From contig CAWGUF010000026.1 of assembly GCA_963825625.1 (NCBI GenBank), positions 124,001 through 188,000 of the forward strand: DNA of 64,000 nt, in the 5' to 3' direction. Below are positions 47,287-54,929 of this stretch, piece by piece. Below the pieces are notes generated by a model that made no database searches, had not been told where the DNA came from, and saw nothing but the letters and a program-made list of their open reading frames with translations. The first letter of the stretch is position 1, and each line of letters begins with the position of its first letter. The position numbers and the translations under genes were made by a program. The stretch comes from CAMDPA01 sp963825625 (GTDB taxonomy: Bacteria; Pseudomonadota; Alphaproteobacteria; Rhizobiales; Hyphomicrobiaceae).

Positions 47287-47326
47287 GGGCCGCGATCCGC
47301 TTAGCAGGCGGGACGCGGCCCTTTTT
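47287..47326 (+). terminator. Strong intrinsic terminator just upstream of the HTH gene
   Basis: The stem is GGGCCGCG paired with CGCGGCCC, with a 19-base loop, followed by TTTTT. It ends 17 bases before the start of the helix-turn-helix gene at 47344, so it would stop transcription from the integrase and could also act as an attenuator for the downstream gene. Confidence 0.75.
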
Positions 47327-47343
47327 CGTTTCTGGAGGCGACA

Positions 47344-47616
47344 ATGACCGAGACTGCAACAGAGGCGCCGCGCCCCACCGGCGGGTGCTTTTTCGAACCT
47401 CAGCGTTTCTACTCGCCCGAGGACATCGAGGCCATGACCGGCCTGACAACGGGCGCCCTTGCTGTGATGCGCCATCGCGGTGACGGCCCCAAGTTCACGC
47501 GCCTGGGACGCCGCATTTTTTACAAGGGCGAGGCCGTGCTGGCGTTCCTTGACAACGGCATAGCAAGCAACACGGCGGAGGCGCGCGAGAAGGCCCGCAA
47601 AGGCGGTGCGGCATGA
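47344..47616 (+). CDS. Small helix-turn-helix protein (excisionase/AlpA-like)
   Basis: A 90-residue protein with a MerR-type helix-turn-helix (FYSPEDIEAMTGLTTGALAVMRHRGDGPKF) and the wing TRLGRRIFYKGEAVLAFL, as in AlpA and Xis-like proteins. A good ribosome site (TGGAGGCGA) precedes the ATG. Its position directly downstream of an integrase fits control of excision or of integrase expression. The next small gene starts within its stop codon (ATGA). Confidence 0.75.
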   Translation: MTETATEAPRPTGGCFFEPQRFYSPEDIEAMTGLTTGALAVMRHRGDGPKFTRLGRRIFYKGEAVLAFLDNGIASNTAEAREKARKGGAA

Positions 47617-47804
47617 GCATCCCCTGCCTCTTGCCTACCGCCCGCAGCGTGCAGGGCTTCATGTGCCTGGGGCACGATCAGTCCAGTAGTTCAGAGAGTT
47701 GGCAACCGGAGTTGTTAGCGCGCGTGTGCGGCATCACTCACGCCGAACTCGGCGTCGCGATTCGCGAACCGTCGGGAAGTCATGACGTACAGAACGGCGG
47801 TTAG
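47613..47804 (+). CDS. Small hypothetical protein
   Basis: A 63-residue frame whose ATG overlaps the HTH stop. A helical segment (QPELLARVCGITHAELGVAI) resembles the start of a small DNA-binding fold, but I do not recognise the protein. Translational coupling is the main evidence that it is real. Confidence 0.45.
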   Translation: MSIPCLLPTARSVQGFMCLGHDQSSSSESWQPELLARVCGITHAELGVAIREPSGSHDVQNGG

Positions 47805-47806
47805 CG

Positions 47807-48439
47807 ATGAAACCGAAAAAGCGGAAGAAGCCTTACAAAATGCCTCGCCCATGTAGTTGGTCTCGAATGGATCGCGTTGGCGATTTACCTGCCCCTTACG
47901 TGGCAGCGAGGTTTGCCGACGGCCGAATTGATCTTGCGTCGATAGACCCGAGAAGGATCGTAGATGTGTACGAAAAGAGCCTCTGTCACCTCTGTGGCGT
48001 TGACATGGGTATGGGGAATGATGGATCGGACAGCGTAATTCTGAATGCTACGCAACTCTCTGTGGGCTTCTCGACAGAGCCAATCGGGCATTTTGAGTGC
48101 CTTGTCTATGCGACAGGGGTTTGTCCTCACTTGCGACGCACCGGTCCACACATAGTAGCGACTGCACATCGGATCAGTGGGGCACGTCGACCTCTGATTA
48201 ACAGTGCAGTCAGCAACTACCTTTCTCTGCTTGGGGAGGTTCGCTACCTGGCTATTGCACACGATGGCGCCGTTTACTGGCAGATTGAAGTTGAAGAAGG
48301 AGAGGGAGACGATCCAGATCCTACTACCGATTTCCCTCGCATAGCGCGTGACGCTCTCGCTGCGCACATTGTTATCAAGCAGCGGCTCCAGGCGAGGAAT
48401 ACACGCACCTGCTTACCCATGATCGTCAGCCAAGTTTGA
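47807..48439 (+). CDS. Hypothetical protein with CxxC motif, 3' end altered by IS1595 insertion
   Basis: A 210-residue protein of no known family. It has a basic N-terminus (MKPKKRKKPYKMPR), a CHLCG knuckle and a possible second pair in FECLVYATGVCPHL, which suggests a zinc site. The IS copy at 48408 entered codon 201. Removing the IS and one 8-bp duplication restores the ending RNTRKR and a stop (TAA at 49450-49452), so the present tail TCLPMIVSQV replaces just two residues. The gene is therefore essentially whole. Confidence 0.55.
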   Translation: MKPKKRKKPYKMPRPCSWSRMDRVGDLPAPYVAARFADGRIDLASIDPRRIVDVYEKSLCHLCGVDMGMGNDGSDSVILNATQLSVGFSTEPIGHFECLVYATGVCPHLRRTGPHIVATAHRISGARRPLINSAVSNYLSLLGEVRYLAIAHDGAVYWQIEVEEGEGDDPDPTTDFPRIARDALAAHIVIKQRLQARNTRTCLPMIVSQV

Positions 48440-49436
48440 GCCACACGGGTCTGCGATTTTGCTGTGCATTCTGAGGGAGATGGCTCATGGCGCGGAACAA
48501 GGTGCAATTCCAGAAAGGCCTTTCGGAGGCTGAATTCCTGCGGCTCTATGGTGACGAGGATGCGTGCCGCGAGGCGCTTTTCCGCTGGCGCTGGCCTGGC
48601 GGCTTCGAGTGTCCGGCGTGCGGCGAGCGGGACCATTGCGTGCTCGACCGGCGTGCGCTGATCCAGTGCAACACCTGCCGCACTCAGACATCGTTGACCG
48701 CCGGCACGATCTTCGCCAACACCAAATTGCCGCTCACGACTTGGTTCCGCGCCATGTACCTCATCACGCAGTCGAAGCAGGGCATCTCGACGGTCGAACT
48801 CGGCCGCCGCCTCGACGTGCGCCAGACCACGGCCTGGGCGATGAAATCGAAACTCACGCAAGTGATGCTTGAACGCGACGCGAAGAAACTGCTCGACGGC
48901 CGCGTCGAGATGGATGACGCCTATCTCGGTAGCCGGCGATCAGACGGCAAGACGGGACGCGGTGCGCCGGGAAAGACGCCGTTCGTGGCCGCGGTCGAGA
49001 CCACCGACGACGGCAAACCGAAACGCGTGCAATTGCGTCGCGTCACACGCTTCTCGAAGAAGGCGATCAAGGCGCTGGCTGGCCGGACGTTGAAGCCCTC
49101 GGCGCGCGTCGTCACCGACGGGCTCGGCTGCTTTCACGGGCTCAAGGGATCGGTCGAAGCGCACAACCGGCTCATCGTCGCCCAACTTGGCCACGCCGAG
49201 AAACTGCCGCAATTCCAGTCGGTCAACACCGTGCTCGGCAATATCAAGAGCGCGATTACCGGGACATATCGCGCGGTCAGGAAGCACGCCGATCGCACCC
49301 TCGCCGAATTCGAATGGCGTTTCAATCGGCGCTATGATCTCGCCGCCATGATCCCCCGCCTCGGCTGGGCCGCAACCCACACGCCGCCGATGCCCCATCG
49401 GCTTCTGAAGATGGCTGAGAGTGGTGGGTAAGCAGG
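48408..49436 (+). mobile_element. IS1595-family insertion sequence, copy A (1029 bp)
   Basis: The inverted ends are CCTGCTTACCCA and TGGGTAAGCAGG. A perfect 8-bp target duplication, TACACGCA, lies at 48400-48407 and 49437-49444. A second element of identical length with the same transposase, in inverted orientation, is at 54930-55958. The duplication is exact, so the insertion is recent. Confidence 0.93.
48487..49431 (+). CDS. IS1595-family transposase
   Basis: A 314-residue transposase. The N-terminal zinc ribbon has two CxxC knuckles (FECPACGERDHC; IQCNTCRTQTSL). The catalytic domain has the conserved residues in EMDDAYLGSRRSDGKTG, VVTDGLGCFHG and the late FEWRFNRRYDL. The stop codon lies inside the right terminal repeat. 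It is identical in sequence to the protein encoded at 54935-55879. Confidence 0.92.
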   Translation: MARNKVQFQKGLSEAEFLRLYGDEDACREALFRWRWPGGFECPACGERDHCVLDRRALIQCNTCRTQTSLTAGTIFANTKLPLTTWFRAMYLITQSKQGISTVELGRRLDVRQTTAWAMKSKLTQVMLERDAKKLLDGRVEMDDAYLGSRRSDGKTGRGAPGKTPFVAAVETTDDGKPKRVQLRRVTRFSKKAIKALAGRTLKPSARVVTDGLGCFHGLKGSVEAHNRLIVAQLGHAEKLPQFQSVNTVLGNIKSAITGTYRAVRKHADRTLAEFEWRFNRRYDLAAMIPRLGWAATHTPPMPHRLLKMAESGG

Positions 49437-49563
49437 TACACGCAAGAGATAACATGCATGCCTTGTGGCTGGACCGCCGTGGGGTGATGGACCAGCGCAT
49501 CATGCTGCCAAGGCACGCCGCAAAAGCAGCGTAAAACAAAATCCAGCATCGAAACGCAAGCAG

Positions 49564-49591
49564 GCCGCCGCGTGAATGGCGGCTTTGTTTT
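49564..49591 (+). terminator. Intrinsic terminator
   Basis: GCCGCC pairs with GGCGGC around an 8-base loop and is followed by TTTGTTTT. It would end transcription from the 210-residue protein's operon. Confidence 0.7.
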
Positions 49592-49620
49592 GCCCGCTGT
49601 TGTGCTTTCTCCGCAACGAA

Positions 49621-49633
49621 TTGCATTATGCAA
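49621..49633. promoter_or_regulatory. TTGCA-N3-TGCAA inverted repeat, copy 2
   Basis: TTGCATTATGCAA is an almost perfect palindrome 304 bases before the winged-helix gene start. It shares both half-sites with the sites at 47143, 49738 and 52542. Confidence 0.5.
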
Positions 49634-49737
49634 CAAAAACAAAATGCGACCCTTTTGCATTCCAACGAGTTAGCGAAGGGCGTGCAATGGCCCACCGGTG
49701 GTGAAGTCGGTTGAGCGTGCGAGGGCGAGGCTGGAAA

Positions 49738-49752
49738 TTGCAATTTTTGCAA
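49738..49752. promoter_or_regulatory. TTGCA-N5-TGCAA inverted repeat, copy 3
   Basis: TTGCAATTTTTGCAA is the exact reverse complement of the site at 52542-52556. It lies 185 bases upstream of the 111-residue winged-helix gene. Confidence 0.5.
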
Positions 49753-49936
49753 GACGTTATGCGCGCTTGCCTCAGCGGTGCTCGGGGACGCAGCGGGCGA
49801 AGCGGTGTATAGAAATGCGAAACGCCCGGTTGGTCCCGGGCGCTTGCGTAATCATGGAGGCTTCGCGAAAAGCCCGTATCTCGTAAAACAATTCGCGGCG
49901 TTTGACAAGCCTCCCGTTTCCAATGGGAGCAAATAA

Positions 49937-50272
49937 ATGCAAACGGATGCCAATGCCGCAACCAGCGGCGAACTCGATACCAAGGCGCTACGCGCGGCCA
50001 TCGTTGCCCAGCTGCGCACCGGGCCCAAGTCGTGGCCCGAATTGATGGCGGCCACCGGCCAAGCCAAGCTGCCCGTCAAGCAGCAGCTGCGGAGCCTTGA
50101 GCAGCAGGGCAAGGTAGATCAGAGACAGCACACCGACGAACAGGGAACGCGAGCCCTGTACTTCCTGCGGCACCAGCGGCCCGCGAAGCAGCCGACGCGC
50201 AACAACGATCAGCGCCCCAAGCGGCGCAACTTCGGCCATCCTCACCATCGGCGGGGGAGGGCTGGCGCATGA
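49937..50272 (+). CDS. Small winged-helix-like protein
   Basis: A 111-residue protein with a winged-helix-like segment (LRAAIVAQLRTGPKSWPELM...LPVKQQLRSLEQQGKVDQRQ) and a basic C-terminal tail (NNDQRPKRRNFGHPHHRRGR) suited to DNA binding. A ribosome site (GGGAGCA) precedes the ATG. The stop overlaps the next start (ATGA), so the protein is coupled to the large initiator-like protein. It may be a partner or regulator of it. No family name can be given. Confidence 0.6.
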   Translation: MQTDANAATSGELDTKALRAAIVAQLRTGPKSWPELMAATGQAKLPVKQQLRSLEQQGKVDQRQHTDEQGTRALYFLRHQRPAKQPTRNNDQRPKRRNFGHPHHRRGRAGA

Positions 50273-52359
50273 CGTTTCAGCACCAAGCGGACACCGAGAT
50301 TGCCGAGGCCGAGTTCGATGCAGCGCATGCGGCAGCGCCGCCACCGCAGCACCCCGACGACGTGGCGCCGACCCAGGCCGATGTCGAGGCCATCGCTGCC
50401 GGTTATGCGTCCCTGCTGGAGCCAAACAGCAAGCTGGCGCGTGCCGCCGACGAGCGCGAGGACGTTCGCAATCTGCTCGGGTCCATCAATGCCTTGTTGG
50501 CCTATGATGCAGCACTGCGACCCGCCGCCGAAGCCATGTTGCCGCCCAGCGAATGGAAGCAACGGGCCGCCCACGTGGTGCGGTGGGAACTGCTGCACCA
50601 TGCCTCGCACGATCCGGAGGTAAACAAGGACTGTCTCCGGGTGCTGGTGTTCATCATGCGATGCGTGAACCGGCACGGGCTGGTGGCGTGGCCGAACGCC
50701 ACCACGCTCTGCAAGGGGTTGGGGCTGCGCAAGGATGCTGTCAGCCGGTATCTCTCAACCCTGGAGGATCGGGGGTACATCGTGCGCACCAAGAGCCACA
50801 AGCGCGCGGTGGTGTGGTTCCGTGACGACGATAACACGGGATATGCGCTTGGGGGGCGTGGCGCGGCCTACACGTTCGGCACGGCAAAGTTCCCCACCTA
50901 TGAGGCCATGGTCGAGGCAAGCGATGCGCTCATGGCCAAGATGTTGGCGCACGCGGCGACAGATGTTTATGTTGCGCTGGGGAGCAACTTCAACGTCGAT
51001 GACTACGAACCAGAAACGGTACCCTCCCATGATGAAGTTGCGTCAGGGAGCAACTTCAAATCTGTTCATGTTGCGCCGGAGAGCAACTTCATTTCGCGTG
51101 AAGTTGCGTCAGCGCGCAAGACAAGAGAACCCTATAGAGCTTCTAACCCTGATGAGCTTCTGAACCCTGGGGAGCGGTTGCGCGCGGACGCGCAACCCAC
51201 CGCTGACGATCACCTTGCATCGGATCAGGCGGAACAGGATCAGCAGGCAGGTGGAACGGCACTGACCGTTGTGCCTAGCAATGACCTCCTGTTGCACGCG
51301 TCGGGTGGTGGCTTGCTCGATGCCCCTATGATGGTGGGGGACGTTGAGTTGCCCATAGCCGTGGCTGATGCCGTGGCATGCGCAAGGCACAGCAGCAAGA
51401 CCGCCAAGCGCAAGGCTATGACCCTTGGCCAAACGATCCGCGAGGTTCGCGGGCAAGGCATCGAGCCTGCCGAGATCGTTGCAGCGCTAAACCTCGCCGT
51501 CGCCAAGCTTGACGACAACGCGAGTGATGGCGACCTGCTCGGCAAGTGCACCTCGTTCGTTGCCAACCTGCCGAAGTTCCGCGCACGCGACATCGCCAAG
51601 GCCCAGTCCGATGCCCAGCAGGCCACAGACCGCGACCTTGAGCAGATATTCCGCGCGCACAGCCATGGGCGTGTTGGCGGAATGACCGGGACCAATGTCA
51701 CCGGGTCCATGGTCAAGTGTGCCTGTATGGACCCCGCGCCCATCGAGGGCCTGACCGCCGCCGACGTGAACCGCGCGCTTGCCGGGTTCGTGACCGACTT
51801 CGCAGCGGAGGCACCCTACGGCAACGCGTTGGACGCTCTTCGCCGTCGCATCGTCACGGGCGTTCTGGTGCGGCGTTACGGTTCCGCCCGGCAGCAGGTG
51901 GACGGCCCCGTGCGCCACACGGGCTCGTGGTGGGCCGTGCCCCAGTCCCTGGCTGATGAGTTGATGGCAAGCTACCAGTTTACCCCCGAGGAAGCGCGCC
52001 TGGCTCGCGGGGAGGTTGAGGCCTGGGAAATCACGCCAGACCGCAGCGCCGACCCCAAGGCGTATTTGGCCAAATGCGCCGGCACAATGCTGGGTGCCGC
52101 TTTTGCCCTTGTCGAGGACGAGGTGTCACGGGTTTCGACTGAGTGGCTGGCGGCTCACTATGGCCGCGACCTTCAAGGGATCAGCACCAAGCAATTGAGG
52201 GAATACTGGCGGGCCATGGTGGCTTACGCCCACGAAGCGAATAGCTCGGCCGCAAGCATATCCGAGCGGGGCATGTCGCTGCGCCCGCAGCTCAAACAGG
52301 CCAGCCAAGCTGCCGCTATCCCCACACAACCCCGCCAGCGCCCCAAGGGTTTCAACTGA
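50269..52359 (+). CDS. Large winged-helix replication-initiator-like protein with in-gene iterons
   Basis: A 696-residue protein. An N-terminal winged-helix domain spans about residues 121-180 (GLVAWPNATTLCKGLGLRKD; AVSRYLSTLEDRGYIVRT), similar to initiators of phages and plasmids. Residues 235-285 are encoded by four 33-bp-spaced repeats and read VALGSNF, VASGSNF, VAPESNF and VASARKT. The C-terminal half is mostly helical, without a recognised enzyme motif. In phage lambda O the origin iterons lie in the middle of the initiator gene, between its DNA-binding and partner-binding domains; the layout here is the same. Initiator function is an inference. Confidence 0.6.
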   Translation: MTFQHQADTEIAEAEFDAAHAAAPPPQHPDDVAPTQADVEAIAAGYASLLEPNSKLARAADEREDVRNLLGSINALLAYDAALRPAAEAMLPPSEWKQRAAHVVRWELLHHASHDPEVNKDCLRVLVFIMRCVNRHGLVAWPNATTLCKGLGLRKDAVSRYLSTLEDRGYIVRTKSHKRAVVWFRDDDNTGYALGGRGAAYTFGTAKFPTYEAMVEASDALMAKMLAHAATDVYVALGSNFNVDDYEPETVPSHDEVASGSNFKSVHVAPESNFISREVASARKTREPYRASNPDELLNPGERLRADAQPTADDHLASDQAEQDQQAGGTALTVVPSNDLLLHASGGGLLDAPMMVGDVELPIAVADAVACARHSSKTAKRKAMTLGQTIREVRGQGIEPAEIVAALNLAVAKLDDNASDGDLLGKCTSFVANLPKFRARDIAKAQSDAQQATDRDLEQIFRAHSHGRVGGMTGTNVTGSMVKCACMDPAPIEGLTAADVNRALAGFVTDFAAEAPYGNALDALRRRIVTGVLVRRYGSARQQVDGPVRHTGSWWAVPQSLADELMASYQFTPEEARLARGEVEAWEITPDRSADPKAYLAKCAGTMLGAAFALVEDEVSRVSTEWLAAHYGRDLQGISTKQLREYWRAMVAYAHEANSSAASISERGMSLRPQLKQASQAAAIPTQPRQRPKGFN
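50971..51122 (+). repeat. Four iteron-like repeats with 33-bp periodicity inside the initiator-like gene
   Basis: The units start at 50971, 51037, 51070 and 51103 (spacings 66, 33 and 33). The first three are GTTGC-N8-GCAACTTCA near-palindromes: N8 is GCTGGGGA, GTCAGGGA and GCCGGAGA. The second is a perfect inverted repeat extended to GAAGTTGC and GCAACTTC. The fourth (GAAGTTGCGTCAGCGCGCAAG) is degenerate. Spacing is in whole helical turns. Confidence 0.8.
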
Positions 52360-52373
52360 TCGGAGACCGCCAG

Positions 52374-52535
52374 ATGATTGTCACCAGACGGAGAATGATT
52401 ACCGAGGGCGCCGTGGCCCGCCGCCGCCTTCGCGCCCTGCTGCGCCAACTGCATGAGGACCGGCTTAAAGACGATCCGGCACCGGATCAAAGGCCCGAAC
52501 CGGAAGCGCAGCAGCCAGACCGCCGCGCCGCGTAA
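52374..52535 (+). CDS. Small basic hypothetical protein
   Basis: A 53-residue frame starting 15 bases after the initiator-like gene, with CGGAGA before the ATG. The N-terminal half is an arginine-rich helix (MIVTRRRMITEGAVARRRLR) and the tail is acidic and proline-rich. It is not a known family. The tight spacing and ribosome site are the supporting evidence. Confidence 0.5.
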   Translation: MIVTRRRMITEGAVARRRLRALLRQLHEDRLKDDPAPDQRPEPEAQQPDRRAA

Positions 52536-52541
52536 CCCCGA

Positions 52542-52556
52542 TTGCAAAAATTGCAA
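52542..52556. promoter_or_regulatory. TTGCA-N5-TGCAA inverted repeat, copy 4
   Basis: TTGCAAAAATTGCAA lies 6 bases after the stop of the 53-residue gene and is the exact reverse complement of the site at 49738-49752. Confidence 0.5.
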
Positions 52557-53028
52557 GGACTTCAACGCCATGAACACCGACACCCTGGAGCGGCCGACCT
52601 GGAGGACGGCGAGACCCTGCCTCCAGAATAGCGATTGCTGCTCACCGTTCCAGCCGTACAGCGGGATTTGAGGGGTGTCCGGTATCACCCCAGCCAAAAA
52701 ACTCAAACGGGCATGTAGGGCGGCCCCCATGCAAGGAAACGCAGCCTCGCACCACCCCAAGCCCCGGAGTTCACCGCCCGGGGCGGACCATGCGGCCTTC
52801 GCCGCGCCTGTCAGCGACACTACCGCTCCAATTGGCTACGAAGTCCAGTGGAAAGGGGCGGCAGCCGGCATAGTTGCAGAAGAGAAAAGTTACTTGGGAG
52901 CAGTCGGTTAAAATGGTGCAGCCAGGCTCCAGCAAGGTTGAATGGTCAGCAGTTCAATTCTTTTCAGCTCCCGCCCGGGATACGGGGGACAGATGCCCCT
53001 GAGCATGGTTCGCAACAGCCAGTCTTAA
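52557..53028. other. Region between the initiator operon and an IS1595-like element
   Basis: A 472-base region. Short frames at 52570-52671 (33 codons) and 52675-52911 (78 codons, GTG start) are possible but show no ribosome site or recognisable fold. I cannot support a gene here. Confidence 0.3.
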
Positions 53029-54072
53029 ACATGCCTATCTCCTTAGAACCGGCGCAATCATAGCGTAGGAGAGGCTCATCCAGGAGGTGGGCTATGTCGA
53101 GCGAGATGCACAACGACTTGTGGCGTGATTTTCCGAAGACGGCGACGGAGTTCGAGAAGCGTTTCGCGACCGAGGAGGACTGCCGCGCCTACTTGATCGC
53201 AGGCGCGCTGGGGCGGCGAGCCGGCGTGCGCGCGGTGCGAGAGCCAAGGCGCGTGTGGACGATCCGACAGGGCACCACGTTCGAGTGCGCGGACTGCGGC
53301 CATCAGACGAGCCTGACGTCGGGCACGGTGCTGGAGAAGACGCGCAAGCCCTTGAAGATGTGGTTCCGCGCGATCTTCGAGATCTCGGCTCGCCGCACGG
53401 GTATCTCGGGCAAGGATCTGCAGCGCATCATGGGCTTCGGCTCCTACGAGACCGCCTGGACCTGGCTGCACAAGCTGCGCTCGGCGATGGTGCGCTCAGA
53501 CAGCGAGCCCATGGGCCCTTTCGTGCAGACCGACGAAGCGCTGGTCGGGGGAAAGGGCGGGCCGCACAAGGAGCTGGTGCTGGTCGCCGCCGAGGCCAAC
53601 GGAAGGGTGCGCCTCGCCCACGTCGAGAACAATGATACGGGCACCTGCGAGCGTTTCGTGTCCGGCCAGATCGCGGCCGACGCGCATGTCGTGACCGACG
53701 GGCATGCCGGCTACAACGAGGAAAGTCTCGGCGAGCGCAGCCACGACGCCGTCGTGCAGACCAAGGCCGAGCGCCGTGAGCACGACGCGGTGCAGGCCTG
53801 CCACTGGACGATCTCGCTGTTGAAGCGCTGGCTCATCGGCACACATGCCGGCGCGGTGCGCGACAAACATCTGCAGGCCTATCTCGACGAGTTCGCTTTC
53901 CGCCACAACCGCCGCAAGACCAAAGGCGTCGGCCGGATCGCGGCACGCGTGATCGAAAGCCTCCTCGCAAAGCCGCCGATACCGATGCGAAAGCTGGTCG
54001 ACGATACCCGCAGATGCCGCTGGTTCGGATCAACTCAAGCCGCCGCCGCCTGATCTAAAGGGATAGGCATGT
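53029..54072 (+). mobile_element. Diverged IS1595-like insertion sequence (about 1044 bp)
   Basis: The inverted ends are ACATGCCTATCTCCTTAGA at the left and ACATGCCTATCCCTTTAGA at the right (read inward), with two mismatches. Flanks show no 8-bp direct repeat. The transposase is unrelated in detail to that of the two 1029-bp copies. The element is older or has been rearranged. Confidence 0.7.
53094..54053 (+). CDS. IS1595-like transposase with a damaged zinc ribbon
   Basis: A 319-residue IS1595-family transposase. The domain from TTFECADCGHQTSLTSGTV onward is normal, and catalytic residues are in FVQTDEALVGGKGG, VVTDGHAGYNE and FRHNRRKTKG. Residues 36-51 (AGALGRRAGVRAVREP) do not fit the family. 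One base over, the same DNA reads RWGGEPACARCES, the expected first zinc knuckle. Two compensating indels have replaced the CARC knuckle while keeping the frame, so the protein probably lacks half of its zinc ribbon. Confidence 0.8.
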   Translation: MSSEMHNDLWRDFPKTATEFEKRFATEEDCRAYLIAGALGRRAGVRAVREPRRVWTIRQGTTFECADCGHQTSLTSGTVLEKTRKPLKMWFRAIFEISARRTGISGKDLQRIMGFGSYETAWTWLHKLRSAMVRSDSEPMGPFVQTDEALVGGKGGPHKELVLVAAEANGRVRLAHVENNDTGTCERFVSGQIAADAHVVTDGHAGYNEESLGERSHDAVVQTKAERREHDAVQACHWTISLLKRWLIGTHAGAVRDKHLQAYLDEFAFRHNRRKTKGVGRIAARVIESLLAKPPIPMRKLVDDTRRCRWFGSTQAAAA

Positions 54073-54239
54073 CTCGTACGGGCGTTCGATCGAGGGGCAA
54101 CCCTGAGGGATTATCGTCTTTCTCGAAGTAAACAAACTTGACAACCGCGCCATGTACGGTGCCGAGAGTGCGATCGCTCGAACGGAACGGTAGGCTCAAG
54201 GTTCGTCTTCTATCGCGAGTGCTACTAACGAAATAAGGG

Positions 54240-54742
54240 TTACGGGGTTTTGGCAGGAAAGAGATCTTGGGCGACACGGAAGCCGACGTAATAGTTCCGG
54301 AAGTCGGCATTGATGCGGAGGCGGCTCGTGGTCCGCAATTCCTTTGAATTGTTGGGCTAAGAGCCGCCGCGAATGACGCGAGCACAACCAATCTCTTCAC
54401 TGACGGTAGAGCCATCGGTCGGTGCGCCCGAATAGCTGTCCTTTCCGCAGTCCTGCACCCACTCCAAGACATTCCCGTGCATGTCAACGAGGCCAAACGC
54501 ATTGGTTTTGAACGAGCCCACCGGTGCCGTCTGCTTATTGTCCCACGGGCTACCGCAGCCAGCGCAGTTGGCATTGGCCTTGCCGACGTCGTCACCCCAT
54601 GAAGGCCGGCCATCTGCATCTTGGTTCGGATCGACCACACGTGGCTCGCACGCAGCGGCGGCTTTGCCCCGATCAACTTGCGCTTGTTCTAAGGTGGCAG
54701 GCGAGCGGGCTTTCCTGTGGTGTTCTGCTCGTTGCCGTTCAT
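54240..54742 (-). pseudogene. Formylglycine-generating enzyme (SUMF1/FGE-sulfatase) domain fragment with in-frame TAG
   Basis: C-terminal fragment of an FGE-sulfatase domain. Family motifs are clear: PSWGDDVGKANANC, TAPVGSFKTNAFGLVDMHGN, VLEWVQDCGKD and CARVIRGGS. Immediately after RGGS the codon is TAG where the family has tryptophan (RGGSW), and the frame then continues PNNSKELRTTSRLRINADF and YYVGFRVAQDLF to TAA at 54240. The 5' side is truncated: a fragment TTGKPARLP near 54700 resembles the family's RLPTEAEWE region but is out of frame. Dead gene. Confidence 0.75.
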
Positions 54743-54929
54743 CGTCGATCTCCTGGTTGAAGAGACCGACCAGGATGCCTGCGTGGATAGAGCGAAGCAG
54801 CTATCGTGATCGACGATCTCACGACAGGGTTACCTGTGGTGGTGGCTGAGCGCGGCTTCCACCTCCGCATCGATAGGCCGTCGGAGCTTCGCTTTCGACG
54901 GTAGGCCGTCCGCGGTCGACATGCCATTA

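Larger units (their letters stand above)
49453..49936. other. Non-coding control region upstream of winged-helix genes
   Basis: A 484-base region with several signals and no supported gene. It contains a terminator at 49564-49591, an exact 13-base palindrome at 49621-49633, a second inverted repeat at 49738-49752 and a perfect hairpin at 49823-49842 (CGCCCGG, loop TTGGTC, CCGGGCG). This density suggests the main regulatory region of the element. Confidence 0.55.

Noticed and set aside
54073..54239. Protein-like minus-strand segment (VVKFVYFEKDDNPSGLPLD) cut by the IS at 54072
   Set aside because: It could be a gene fragment interrupted by the element, but its beginning cannot be defined and it matches no family that I know.
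54830..54922. Short minus-strand frame (MSTADGLPSKAKLRRPIDAE) with its start at the IS copy B target site
   Set aside because: Only 30 codons long, with no recognised family and no upstream ribosome site once the IS is removed.
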